Shown: positions 1-8,138, counted from the first letter of the stretch. The stretch: 30,341 nt of DNA from JAJTFW01 sp046160245 (GCA_046160245.1 JBJXGU010000378.1:1-30341), one strand, 5' to 3'. The notes: a model not told the origin generated them from the sequence alone. Program-made: numbers and translations.

Positions 1-1155
1 CATCGGCTTACCGTTCTCATCATTTACCATGATGGGCGGCACGTCGCTTTGTTTGGCTACGCGAAAATCATCGGCACCAAAAGTGGGTGCGATGTGTACA
101 ATTCCAGTTCCATCTTCTGTACTCACAAAATCACCTACAATCACTCGAAAGGCATTTCCTTCAGGCTGCACATAGGGCATCAACTGCTCGAAACGCATAT
201 CTTGCAAGTCGGAACCTTTTAGTTCTTTCTCAATACGGAATGGAATATTTTTATTTCCTTCTTGATATTCGTCAATCGTTAATTCCGCGTTCTTCGGATT
301 AAAATGTTTTGCAAAAAGATCTTTTGCTACAACAACGCTGATGGGTTGAAAGGTATAAGCATTAAATGTACGCACCAATAAATACGTAATATTAGCACCT
401 ACTGCCAATGCTGCATTCGAGGGTAATGTCCAAGGTGTGGTAGTCCAAGCTAGAAAATAAACGGGCGCATCGGTCGAGGTAAAAAGCAGTTCCGACTTCG
501 CATCACGAATAGCTTTGAATTGCGCTACAATGGTAGTATCCTTTACTAATTTGTAAGTGCCCGGTTGATTTAATTCATGCGAACTTAAACCGGTTCCGGC
601 AGCTGGAGAAAAGGGTTGAATCGTATACCCTTTATAGAGCATATTCTTCTTATGCAACTCCTTCAACAAGTACCAGCAAGTTTCAATATAATTATTTTCA
701 AAAGTGATGTATGGATTTTCAAGATCGACCCAATAGCCCATCTTACGAGTAAGATCATCCCATACCGATTTGTACTTCATCACCTCGTGGCGACAAGCTT
801 TATTATAATCTTCGATAGAAATTTTACTTCCTATATCTTCCTTCGTAATGCCTAATGTTTTTTCAACGCTGATTTCGATGGGGAGTCCGTGCGTATCCCA
901 ACCGCCTTTTCGTTTTACTTGAAAACCTTTTTGTGTTTTATATCGACAAAAAATATCTTTAATAGCACGTGCCATCACGTGATGAATTCCAGGTAATCCA
1001 TTTGCTGATGGAGGACCTTCATAAAAAACATAAGCGGGTGCGCCTTCACGCTCTTCGACAGAACGCTCAAAGACTCTATTCTCCTCCCAACGCTGCAGAA
1101 CGGTCTCAGCGATATTGGGGAGATTCAATGATTTATATTCGTTGTATTGCGACAT
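1..1155 (-). CDS. ileS: Isoleucyl-tRNA synthetase, N-terminal part (cut by window edge)
   Basis: Class I aminoacyl-tRNA synthetase that charges tRNA-Ile in the cytoplasm. 385 residues are visible from the ATG at 1155; the frame is open to base 1, so the C-terminal majority, including the KMSKS region, lies outside. Residues 48-59 read GPPSANGLPGIHH, the ATP-binding HIGH region, where the usual HIGH tetrad is GIHH at 56-59. WDTHGLP follows at about residue 86, as expected for IleRS. TTTPWTLPSN from residue 238 is the signature of the CP1 editing domain, which removes mischarged valine. The start is supported by a TATCTTCG -7 element ten bases upstream. The GIHH form looks like the eukaryote-like IleRS branch that I recall from other Bacteroidota; this is family memory, not a computed result. 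Confidence 0.96.
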   Translation of the reverse strand, partial: MSQYNEYKSLNLPNIAETVLQRWEENRVFERSVEEREGAPAYVFYEGPPSANGLPGIHHVMARAIKDIFCRYKTQKGFQVKRKGGWDTHGLPIEISVEKTLGITKEDIGSKISIEDYNKACRHEVMKYKSVWDDLTRKMGYWVDLENPYITFENNYIETCWYLLKELHKKNMLYKGYTIQPFSPAAGTGLSSHELNQPGTYKLVKDTTIVAQFKAIRDAKSELLFTSTDAPVYFLAWTTTPWTLPSNAALAVGANITYLLVRTFNAYTFQPISVVVAKDLFAKHFNPKNAELTIDEYQEGNKNIPFRIEKELKGSDLQDMRFEQLMPYVQPEGNAFRVIVGDFVSTEDGTGIVHIAPTFGADDFRVAKQSDVPPIMVNDENGKPM

Positions 1156-1165
1156 AATAAGTGTG

Positions 1166-1173
1166 CGAAGATA
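1166..1173 (-). promoter_or_regulatory. Candidate ileS promoter, -7 element TATCTTCG
   Basis: One mismatch from the Bacteroidota -7 consensus TAnnTTTG, ten bases upstream of the ileS ATG, so the transcript would have a very short leader. No TTG -33 element is seen at 17-23 bases; that position is occupied by a perfect inverted repeat (1186-1206). Confidence 0.5.
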
Positions 1174-1185
1174 CGGATTAAATTG

Positions 1186-1206
1186 CTTTTTCGAACTTCG
1201 AAAAAG
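1186..1206. repeat. Perfect 21-bp inverted repeat upstream of ileS
   Basis: Ten-base arms (CTTTTTCGAA and its exact reverse complement) flank a single central C. It sits 31-51 bases upstream of the ileS start, over the expected -33 position. It could be an operator for a dimeric regulator or a hairpin; the sequence alone does not say which. Confidence 0.5.
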
Positions 1207-1437
1207 AAGGTTTCTTTCCATGCGAACCCTACATAACTAAATGATTATTAATGAATATAGTTTATCTTTAAATGATAAGCATTAATGAGTTATGCTTAAA
1301 ATCAATTTGATCAGTTTAAATCGTTTCCAATAGATTAAAAAAACTCTATTTCCAGAGAGCAAAACTTCTTTTCGATTCAAATATTTATCGATAATTTAAT
1401 AACTGAATCCTATGATAGTATTTTCTTTCTCTTAGCC

Positions 1438-1478
1438 TTACTTTTCTTTAGAAGAAAAGTAATCCCGTAAAAACGGGA
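1438..1478. repeat. Two adjacent perfect hairpins, REP-like element
   Basis: The first hairpin has 11-base arms (TTACTTTTCTT at 1438-1448, its complement at 1452-1462) around TAG. The second follows with no gap: arms TCCCGT (1463-1468) and ACGGGA (1473-1478) around AAAA. A GC-rich stretch continues to about 1545 with further short complementary segments such as GGCG and CGCC. The layout resembles dispersed REP-type intergenic elements. As a terminator for ileS it is unlikely, because it lies on the promoter side of that gene. Confidence 0.55.
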
Positions 1479-1838
1479 CAGGCGCCAGAATCGCCCTGTG
1501 CAAGCCCGACGGGGAGCATCATTTTATAAGGTTCGGCAACCCTAGGACTGAACTTAACTCATAATAATTGCACTTCGAAAACTAGATTATAGTAAATAGA
1601 ACTAATAAGTCAAATAGTGGTTCAGTCTGGGTTACCCATACATAATATTCCATAGCACCAATTGAGTTCGCAAATACATAATTGGCTCCTTTTTCCGTCG
1701 TGCTTACAAGGGGCAAATTTCGGGGTGCCGCAGATAAATACTTTTAAAATTTCATAAAAGAATAACCCTCCTGATCCATTTCATTACATGTTTTCGTTAA
1801 ACAATTGCTGCTGGCAATTCATTACAACCACTAAAATT

Positions 1839-2711
1839 TCATTTCAAATTCTTAATCACTTTCGGGGAAGTAATTAAATTCAAAACAATACCAGCAACCA
1901 CCAACAACATCCCTATGAATTCCATGAACACATGGGTTTCGTGGAAGAACATCCATCCAAACAAAATTGCATAGCCCACACCTAAATAATTTAAGATGGT
2001 CACCTTAGCCATGTTTTCCAATTGCAGTGAGCGCGTTAAGTTTTCTTGTCCGAGTTGTGTTAAGATTCCCAATAAAAGTATCCAGATCCAATCCATGCCA
2101 ACAGGTTGTTTCCAATTGAAAACCGAAACGATTCCTCCTACGATAGCGCCTAATAATTGAAAATGCAAAACCACTACTAACGGATGTTCTTTTTCTCTCA
2201 TGGTACGAACCATGTTATAAGCTAAGGCAGAAAAAACGGCAGAAAAAATTCCGACACCAAGTAGCTCCCAACTAATGCCGGTATCCACTCCTTTTATCAC
2301 TAAGATTCCACAAAATGAAATGGCAAACCAAAGCCATTGTATCGGTCGAACATGCTCATTCAAGAGGAAGATCGCGAAGATGGTAGTGAAGATGGGCGAC
2401 AAATATTGCAAGGTCACCGCGGTTCCCAGTGGCATATGTTGCACTGTATAGAAAAACGCATACAAGGCAATGGTTCCAAAGAGTCCACGCAACAAAAGCA
2501 AAGTTCTATTACTTCCTAACCAATCTATTTTTGCTCGATGCAAGGCAATGAATCCAATACACGTAGCAACACCACATCTAAAAAAAACCAATTCGCTGGT
2601 GGGGAGATGTGCCAAATTCTTCACCATTACATTCATTAATGCAAACCAAAAAGTAGCCAACAACATGTGTTTGACACCGGGTGTAATAAGACTATAAATT
2701 TTTTCTTTCAA
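1839..2711 (-). CDS. DMT-superfamily (EamA) transporter, substrate unknown
   Basis: Inner-membrane protein of 290 residues with about ten hydrophobic helices in two repeated halves, the EamA/drug-metabolite transporter layout (first half about 14-140, second about 150-280). Substrates in this superfamily range from amino acids to nucleotide sugars and drugs, and nothing here fixes the choice. The frame begins with TTG at 2711, just downstream of an in-frame stop. The first in-frame ATG is at 2666, but starting there would leave almost nothing before the first helix, so the TTG start giving MKEKIYSLITPGVKH is preferred with moderate certainty. It stands alone, with over 100 bases on each side and no clear -7 element. 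Confidence 0.85.
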   Translation of the reverse strand: MKEKIYSLITPGVKHMLLATFWFALMNVMVKNLAHLPTSELVFFRCGVATCIGFIALHRAKIDWLGSNRTLLLLRGLFGTIALYAFFYTVQHMPLGTAVTLQYLSPIFTTIFAIFLLNEHVRPIQWLWFAISFCGILVIKGVDTGISWELLGVGIFSAVFSALAYNMVRTMREKEHPLVVVLHFQLLGAIVGGIVSVFNWKQPVGMDWIWILLLGILTQLGQENLTRSLQLENMAKVTILNYLGVGYAILFGWMFFHETHVFMEFIGMLLVVAGIVLNLITSPKVIKNLK

Positions 2712-2839
2712 GAGCGGTGAAATAAGTCGTAAAGGTTACTAATTAAAAAAGAAAATGGAAATAAAATAACAAGATTACAATTCGTTAGAAAAATTTAAGC
2801 TCGGTTTCAACGACAAACGATTTAACTAACCATTTCAAA

Positions 2840-3418
2840 CTATTTAGATTTTGGTTTAGCATCCATGATCAATCGCACCGAAAAAGCATTTGCTCTTCGG
2901 TAATAGATATCAGTTATAACGCTTGAGTTCGCTGAGAACATACGTGCAAACGCGGTTTGATCGCCTTTCACGGTGGAGCTCCAGTAAAATCCTTGTTCGC
3001 CCTTTTTACCAAACAAATCACTCGAGCTATTTCCACTTCGGTATCCGGGCAATGGTAAATTCAATCCCGAGGCTCCTCCTTCCATCAAAGCTATTCCTGC
3101 TTGCTCATTGCCACCAAAACGATCAATCAACACTTGCCATTCTTCATCGGTGGGAATATGAAATCCTTTCGGACAAGAATTTTGTGCTGCACTAAAAAAA
3201 TACAATCGGCCGTTTTTATGGTTATTGATGGAATCGCGCTCGTACCAAAAGCTATTTGGAAGATTTACGCTTGTATTATGCTTCATCCAAATTTGATCAC
3301 CAATATGAATGGTATCCAGTGGAGAAGACTTCACATCACCCACTGCTGCTGGACCACAATAGATAAAACCTGCAGAACATAATAATACGAAGAGAGTCGC
3401 TTTTAATTTATAATTCAT
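2840..3418 (-). CDS. FISUMP-domain exported protein of unknown function
   Basis: 192 residues. An N-terminal hydrophobic segment (residues 4-20) ending in IYCGPAA suggests export; a lipid attachment at Cys21 is possible but the lipobox is not canonical. The rest matches the 'Fibrobacter succinogenes major paralogous' (FISUMP, TIGR02145) pattern: IGDQIWM near residue 42, then CPKGFHIPTDEEWQVL near 82, GFYWSST in the middle and AFSVRLI near the end. Domains of this type are found on surface proteins of Fibrobacteres and Bacteroidota; their role is unknown. It diverges from the DUF6268-like gene, with 188 bases between the two starts. Confidence 0.8.
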   Translation of the reverse strand: MNYKLKATLFVLLCSAGFIYCGPAAVGDVKSSPLDTIHIGDQIWMKHNTSVNLPNSFWYERDSINNHKNGRLYFFSAAQNSCPKGFHIPTDEEWQVLIDRFGGNEQAGIALMEGGASGLNLPLPGYRSGNSSSDLFGKKGEQGFYWSSTVKGDQTAFARMFSANSSVITDIYYRRANAFSVRLIMDAKPKSK

Positions 3419-3595
3419 TCGTTTTAGAATTTATAATTCGAGAAAGAAAACATAAAAATACAGAGATTTTTCATTCTTGTAATGCGCTTGAACATTTTCT
3501 TCATGCAAGGTACACTCAATATTCAAATAAAGGCAAACTTTAATTCAAGTCATTAAAAAATAGTTGAAATTATCCTACACCACAAAAAATTAGAT

Positions 3596-3603
3596 TATGT
3601 TTG
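3596..3603 (+). promoter_or_regulatory. Candidate promoter of the DUF6268-like gene, -7 element TATGTTTG
   Basis: Exact match to TAnnTTTG ending three bases before the ATG at 3607. If used, transcription would start at or next to the start codon, giving a leaderless mRNA. No TTG is found at 17-23 bases upstream. Confidence 0.5.
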
Positions 3604-3606
3604 ACC

Positions 3607-4503
3607 ATGCAATTCAAGGTGGTAGCACTTCTACTCTTGTTCGTTGTCAATGACAGCTTTGGACAACCTGTTTTTGATGTGATGAGTTTACAATATCAAC
3701 ATATTCCTTCCAGTACAATTTTAAACAATCGGGTTGACGGAAAAAGTGATATTAATTATTTTCAATCTCAACTTAATATACCTTGGAAATGGCATCGAAA
3801 AAACACCTTGGTTGTTAATCCACAATACGAAACCAGGAATGTAACTTACAAACCAAGTGTAGATGCATCTTCCTCCACTGCACTTCACCTACAATCATTA
3901 TCATTGATGCTTTCGAATCAGTATGTACTCAATGACACCAACCAACAATTGTTGTTCGCGGCAGGCATTCGACATTATGCAACGACTGAACTAAGCGCTA
4001 GTGGAAATACCATTACGCCTGCTTTTGCTGCTATGTATGCAAAACGTGAAAGCTCATCGTTTGCATGGAAATTGGGAGGCTATTACAGCAAAGAAATGTT
4101 TGGAAATTTTTGGTTGCCTCTTCTTGGATTTGATTGGAAAGTAAGCGATCGATTTTGGTGTTGGGGAGTATTGCCACGCTATGCCGTATTTGATTATACC
4201 ATTACTCCCAATTGGCATAGTTGTATTATGTATAAGGGAGTAAATGACACCTATCGATTGCCTGATGAAGATTGGTTTTTGATTGGAGAAGGACAACTCC
4301 GATGGGCGAATGATTTTTACCTTCCTAAACTTCCATTTTTTATTACGTTAGATATTGGACATTCTGTTTCTCGACAATTTCAGTTTTACGATGCGAATCG
4401 TTTTGCAAAACTCAAACAAACTCCAACAAATGGTCTCATATTAAAATTAGGACTTACTTACCGTGTTGCTACAGATAAAAGATTTAGGACATCAAGAATT
4501 TAA
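3607..4503 (+). CDS. DUF6268-like outer-membrane beta-barrel-type protein
   Basis: 298 residues from the ATG at 3607; a TTG two codons earlier is less likely. A signal peptide (residues 1 to about 19, ending NDSFGQ) is followed by alternating hydrophobic and polar stretches rich in aromatic residues, the look of an outer-membrane beta barrel. Overall layout recalls the DUF6268 family of Bacteroidota; this assignment is from memory and not certain. No catalytic motif is visible. It stands alone on the plus strand; the next gene, recJ, converges on it across 535 gene-free bases. Confidence 0.7.
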   Translation: MQFKVVALLLLFVVNDSFGQPVFDVMSLQYQHIPSSTILNNRVDGKSDINYFQSQLNIPWKWHRKNTLVVNPQYETRNVTYKPSVDASSSTALHLQSLSLMLSNQYVLNDTNQQLLFAAGIRHYATTELSASGNTITPAFAAMYAKRESSSFAWKLGGYYSKEMFGNFWLPLLGFDWKVSDRFWCWGVLPRYAVFDYTITPNWHSCIMYKGVNDTYRLPDEDWFLIGEGQLRWANDFYLPKLPFFITLDIGHSVSRQFQFYDANRFAKLKQTPTNGLILKLGLTYRVATDKRFRTSRI

Positions 4504-4634
4504 AACCAGTTCTATTTTATTTCAATAGAATTTACCCTTAACCACGGAGGCAACAAAGATCAAATGCATAAGTTCGGAGTTAATTAAGTTAATCGATCCA
4601 TAAATATTCTTGGTCATTTATGAAACTTCATAAT

Positions 4635-4735
4635 TTTCTCGCAAAGGCGCAGAGCCGCAAAGTTCTTTGACGCTTTTTTTCTCGTAAAGGGCGCAGAGCT
4701 AAAAAGTTCTTTGACGCCTTTTTTTGTCGCAAAAA
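4635..4735. repeat. Degenerate tandem repeat, about 43-bp unit, 2.3 copies
   Basis: Units start at about 4638 and 4681; each runs CTCG(C/T)AAAGG, then GCGCAGAG, then AAAGTTCTTTGACGC and a T-run. A third partial copy begins at about 4726. The CGCAAAGGCGCAGAG core, together with the AACCACGGAGGC segment near 4539, resembles dispersed intergenic repeats that I recall from many bacterial genomes. Confidence 0.7.
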
Positions 4736-4784
4736 AATTTATAGCTCATACCAAATTTTAACTTTTCTATATAATTTTATAATT

Positions 4785-4814
4785 CCCTCTCCCCTGGAGA
4801 GGGTTAGGGAGAGG
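4785..4814. repeat. CCCTCTCC hairpin repeat
   Basis: Eight-base arms CCCTCTCC (4785-4792) and GGAGAGGG (4796-4803) around CCT, followed by a second copy of the right arm theme, TTAGGGAGAGG. This motif is a familiar dispersed intergenic repeat; no role is assigned. Confidence 0.6.
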
Positions 4815-4936
4815 CTGGAACAAAATATTGGCTGTAATTTATTATATTCGAATAAAGACTTTTCTCTTCGCTAACGATTCTCGAGGCGCATTGGCACTAA
4901 GTTTTCTGCTCTGAGATACGGTATAAGAAGGCTTCA

Positions 4937-4964
4937 TTTGATAGTATCATATGATACTATCAAA
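4937..4964. repeat. Perfect 28-bp palindrome
   Basis: TTTGATAGTATCAT at 4937-4950 is followed directly by its exact reverse complement at 4951-4964, with no spacer and no mismatch; symmetry stops at 4936/4965. It lies about 75 bases beyond the 3' end of recJ and far from any start codon in the window. Its length and lack of a loop suit a protein-binding dyad better than a terminator. Confidence 0.9.
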
Positions 4965-4992
4965 ATTACGAAAAAGAAGTAAATAGCTCTAA

Positions 4993-5025
4993 GAATTTTA
5001 AATGAATGGGGAATTTTAAACGAAT
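4993..5025. repeat. 15-bp direct repeat, 18-bp period
   Basis: GAATTTTAAATGAAT (4993-5007) and GAATTTTAAACGAAT (5011-5025) differ by one base and are separated by GGG. The pair lies between the 28-bp palindrome and the end of recJ. Confidence 0.7.
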
Positions 5026-5038
5026 CGATTTACAAAAT

Positions 5039-6769
5039 CTACGAAGTTTGTAATTCTTTCAATGTCGAAAATTTCAAATCCTTGATATTTAATTGAAGAG
5101 AAGTTCGTCCGTTGTAGGTATTTTCTTCTACGTGACAAACGATGTCAAAACTTTGCCTTTGCTCCACTTGCGGATGATGATGGCCTAACTGAAATGCAAT
5201 TCCATCAAACATTCCCGAATGAATTTCTCTTTGTTCTAAGCTTAATTTTAGATGATTGTTGCCTACTACTTTGCCTCGACCATTATCACGCACACCACTC
5301 ACTTTAAAAATGGGTGACATATTTCCAGGTCCGAAGGGTGCAAACTGATTTAAGATGCGAAAGAACTGAGGAGTGATGTCTTGTAAATTTAATTCTGCAT
5401 CAATTTCAATTTCACGAACCAGCATTCGATCTTCAATGGTATTCTGCACAACTTCTTCGAAACGCTGAATAAAGGCAGGAACATTTTCCTCTTTCATGGT
5501 TAATCCGGCAGCGTACATATGTCCACCAAATTGATCTAATAAATCGGCACAACTTTCAATGGCATTATACACATCAAAATCCTTTACAGATCGTGCAGAA
5601 CCGCTCACATGGCCATTGCTCTTCGTCAAAACAATGGTAGGACGGTAATACTTATCCGTTAGTCGGGAAGCTACAATTCCAATGACTCCTTTATGCCACT
5701 CAGGATTATATACAACGGTTGATTTACGAGAATGAAAATCTTTATCATCTACAATTTGTTGCAACGCTTGATCGGTGATGAGTGCATCCAACCCTTTACG
5801 CGTGGTATTTTGTTCATCGATTCCATCTCCTAAAAAGTTAGCGAGATCTTCTTGCTTTTGAATCATCAACTCAACCGCCTTAGCTCCATGTTCAATTCTT
5901 CCAGCGGCATTGATGCGCAGTGCAATTCCAAAAACAATATCGTTAATAACCAACTCTTTTTTCATTCCACTCAATTCAAGAATCGCTTTGATTCCAGGTC
6001 GAGGATCTTTATTCAGTTGTTGCAAACCAAAAAATGCTAAGACACGATTTTCTCCGGTGATTGGAACAATATCCGCTGCAATACTAATAGCAACCAGATC
6101 GAGATATTGTTCTAATTGTGAAAACGGCATTTCATTCAATTGAGCAAAAGCTTGAATCAATTTAAATCCAACACCGCAGCCCGACAATTCTTTATAAGGA
6201 TAATTACAATCGCTTCGTTTAGGATCTAAAACGGCTACTGCTTTAGGCAATTCGCTTCCTGGACGATGGTGATCACAAATAATAAAATCGACCCCTTTTT
6301 CATTGGCATAATCGATTTTATCTACACTTTTAATTCCGCAATCGAGTGCGATAATTAATGAATATCCATTCTCCTTTGCCCAATCAATTCCTTGTGTAGA
6401 AATTCCATACCCTTCCTTATAACGATCGGGTATATAGTAGTGAATATTTCCAGAGAGTGATTTCAAAAACGAATAAACTAAAGAGACGGCTGTTGTGCCG
6501 TCTACATCATAATCACCATAAACAAGAATATGTTCTTTCTTCGCCAGCGCCTCTCCTATTCTTTCAATTGCTACGTCCATGTCTTTCATTAAAAATGGAT
6601 CGTGCAAATCATCCAGTGATGGTCGAAAAAATCTTTTTGCTTCATCGTAAGTAGAAATGCCTCGTTGAAGTAAAAGATTAATTAAAATTGGATTGATTCG
6701 TAAATCAGCAGCCAATCGACTTGCAATTTCCGGATCACCCTGAGATTTTATTACCCATCTCTTTTCCAT
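5039..6769 (-). CDS. recJ: Single-stranded-DNA-specific exonuclease RecJ
   Basis: 5'-3' exonuclease on single-stranded DNA, used in RecF-pathway recombination, mismatch and base-excision repair. 576 residues from the ATG at 6769. The DHH phosphoesterase motifs are present: DYDVDG at 86-91, ALDCG at 141, DHH at 166-168, and the DHHA1 segments SGSARS and QFGGHMYAAG in the second half, then an OB-like C-terminal part. The frame is open 84 bases further upstream to 6853, but the -7 element TATATTTG at 6797-6804 lies inside that extension, so 6769 is the better start. Length fits the family. It has its own promoter and is not in an operon with trhO. Confidence 0.96.
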   Translation of the reverse strand: MEKRWVIKSQGDPEIASRLAADLRINPILINLLLQRGISTYDEAKRFFRPSLDDLHDPFLMKDMDVAIERIGEALAKKEHILVYGDYDVDGTTAVSLVYSFLKSLSGNIHYYIPDRYKEGYGISTQGIDWAKENGYSLIIALDCGIKSVDKIDYANEKGVDFIICDHHRPGSELPKAVAVLDPKRSDCNYPYKELSGCGVGFKLIQAFAQLNEMPFSQLEQYLDLVAISIAADIVPITGENRVLAFFGLQQLNKDPRPGIKAILELSGMKKELVINDIVFGIALRINAAGRIEHGAKAVELMIQKQEDLANFLGDGIDEQNTTRKGLDALITDQALQQIVDDKDFHSRKSTVVYNPEWHKGVIGIVASRLTDKYYRPTIVLTKSNGHVSGSARSVKDFDVYNAIESCADLLDQFGGHMYAAGLTMKEENVPAFIQRFEEVVQNTIEDRMLVREIEIDAELNLQDITPQFFRILNQFAPFGPGNMSPIFKVSGVRDNGRGKVVGNNHLKLSLEQREIHSGMFDGIAFQLGHHHPQVEQRQSFDIVCHVEENTYNGRTSLQLNIKDLKFSTLKELQTS

Positions 6770-6796
6770 ATTCCATTGACTGTTAAAAAACTTAAG

Positions 6797-6804
6797 CAAA
6801 TATA
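6797..6804 (-). promoter_or_regulatory. Candidate recJ promoter, -7 element TATATTTG
   Basis: Exact TAnnTTTG match 27 bases upstream of the ATG at 6769. It decides the start, since the longer reading (from 6853) would begin upstream of transcription. The nearest TTG is 26 bases away, outside the usual 17-23 spacing. Confidence 0.5.
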
Positions 6805-6924
6805 AAGGCAACGTAAGATGCCTATTTAAGCAATTTACGTAAGTTATTGACATTAAAGAAATAAAAAATGGCGAAAACCTGCGTTAATTTACTTTTAAAC
6901 CATAAATGGCTGATTTTAAATATA

Positions 6925-7992
6925 TTACAATTGAGAATTTTCTTGTTTCGCTTCTTCTTTTAGGATTTGTCGTAAATCAGGGCGCAATCTAGAACGATAA
7001 ACGGACAAGGTATCGGTCTTTTTTCGACCTTTTCGGAGTTTCCTTTGCTCTTCAATGGGCAAATTATAAATCTGCTGACAATCGCGGGTACAGCATCCTT
7101 GCATCTTTTCTGAACACGCATCACATTGAATAAAGAGTAAATGACAATCGTCGTTTTTACAATTCACATGGTCATCACACTTTGCTCCGCACTGATGACA
7201 TTCACTGATGACATCCTCAGTAATTCGTTCACCTAAACGTTCATCAAACACAAAATTCTTACCTACAAACTTTGGTTGTAATCCTTGTTCTTTTATTTCT
7301 CTAGCATATTGAATAATTCCACCGTGCAATTGATTTACATCTTCAAAACCGTGATGCTTAAACCACGCACTTGCTTTTTCGCACCGAATACCACCCGTGC
7401 AATACAACAAAATCTTTTTATCTTTTTTATCAGCGACCATCTCCACCGACTTTTCCAACTCCTCTCTGAACGTATCCACTTCAGGACGCAATGCGCCTTT
7501 AAAATGTCCAACTTCACTCTCATAATGATTTCGCATATCAATCACAATCGTCTCGGGCAACTCCAATGCATCATTAAACTCTTTTGCATTGAGATGCTTC
7601 CCTACATTGGTTACATCAAAATCATCATCAGCTAATCCATCTGCAACAATCTTTTTTCGAATGCGAACAATTAATTTTATAAAAGATTTTCCATCATCCT
7701 CCACAGCAATTTTCAGGGGCATTGCTTTTAAATGCACATCGTTCTCAAGTAAATTTTTGAAAGCTTCAAAATTACTTTCAGGAACATTGATCTGTGCATT
7801 GATTCCTTCACGTGCCACATACACTCGTCCTAAAATTCCTAAATTATCGAGACGTAAATACAAATCGTCGCGATACGATTCAACACTTTCAAGAATCACA
7901 TAACGATAAAAGGAAAGCGTGATCCGTTTAAACGTTTCCGCTTCTAGCTTTTTACGAAGTGTTTCTTTATCGTACTTGTTGTGCAGAATCAT
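6925..7992 (-). CDS. trhO: tRNA uridine(34) hydroxylase TrhO (rhodanese domain)
   Basis: Oxygen-dependent hydroxylation of U34 in tRNA anticodons to ho5U, the first step to wobble modifications such as cmo5U or mo5U. 355 residues from the ATG at 7992, matching the length of E. coli TrhO (YceA). An N-terminal ferredoxin-like domain (about 20-115) is followed by a rhodanese domain (about 125-225) with active-site loop CTGGIRC, Cys198 being the catalytic position. A cysteine-rich tail (about 260-310, several CxxC-like pairs) probably binds metal. A TTG at 8001 would add three residues, but it overlaps the -7 element TATCTTTG, so the ATG is chosen. Confidence 0.95.
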   Translation of the reverse strand: MILHNKYDKETLRKKLEAETFKRITLSFYRYVILESVESYRDDLYLRLDNLGILGRVYVAREGINAQINVPESNFEAFKNLLENDVHLKAMPLKIAVEDDGKSFIKLIVRIRKKIVADGLADDDFDVTNVGKHLNAKEFNDALELPETIVIDMRNHYESEVGHFKGALRPEVDTFREELEKSVEMVADKKDKKILLYCTGGIRCEKASAWFKHHGFEDVNQLHGGIIQYAREIKEQGLQPKFVGKNFVFDERLGERITEDVISECHQCGAKCDDHVNCKNDDCHLLFIQCDACSEKMQGCCTRDCQQIYNLPIEEQRKLRKGRKKTDTLSVYRSRLRPDLRQILKEEAKQENSQL

Positions 7993-7998
7993 GGAGCG

Positions 7999-8030
7999 CA
8001 AAGATACAAAGGAAGGAAGGTACTAAGCAA
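7999..8030 (-). promoter_or_regulatory. trhO promoter: TTG, 21 bases, TATCTTTG
   Basis: The -7 element TATCTTTG is at 7999-8006 and the -33 TTG at 8028-8030, with a 21-base spacer, a full match to the Bacteroidota housekeeping promoter. Only six bases separate the -7 element from the ATG, so the mRNA should be leaderless or nearly so. Confidence 0.75.
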
Positions 8031-8138
8031 GATGAATGTGGATGAATCACTTTAAATGTAAGTTTTGCTCTCTGATTTTAAACGGGTTAAGGGGAGATGC
8101 ACGTATCTGATCTTTATCAGTCATCGTACCAAAAATAC

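Larger units (their letters stand above)
1156..1838. other. Gene-free intergenic region between ileS and the DMT transporter
   Basis: 683 bases with no convincing ORF. It holds the ileS promoter and inverted repeat at one end and a pair of hairpins (1438-1478) followed by a locally GC-rich patch (about 1463-1545) in the middle. The remainder is AT-rich without recognisable structure. I found no tRNA-like cloverleaf. Confidence 0.6.
4504..5038. other. Repeat-rich gene-free region between convergent genes
   Basis: 535 bases with no supportable ORF. It holds a weak hairpin just after the DUF6268-like gene (arms 4510-4516 and 4524-4530), a degenerate tandem repeat (4635-4735), a CCCTCTCC/GGAGAGGG hairpin (4785-4803), a 28-bp perfect palindrome (4937-4964) and a 15-bp direct repeat (4993-5025). 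It looks like a landing or decay site for small dispersed elements. Confidence 0.6.

Noticed and set aside
4510..4531. Possible terminator after the DUF6268-like gene
   Set aside because: Arms of seven A/T-rich bases with only a three-T tail; too weak to call.
4635..4735. CRISPR-like array
   Set aside because: Only 2.3 degenerate copies with no spacers of even length and no cas genes in the window.
6770..6853. N-terminal extension of RecJ by 28 residues
   Set aside because: The extension contains the TATATTTG -7 element and does not resemble RecJ N-termini, which begin close to the MEKRW segment.
7285..7635. 116-codon plus-strand ORF inside trhO
   Set aside because: It lies wholly within a well-supported gene on the other strand, has no domain features, and is a shadow frame.
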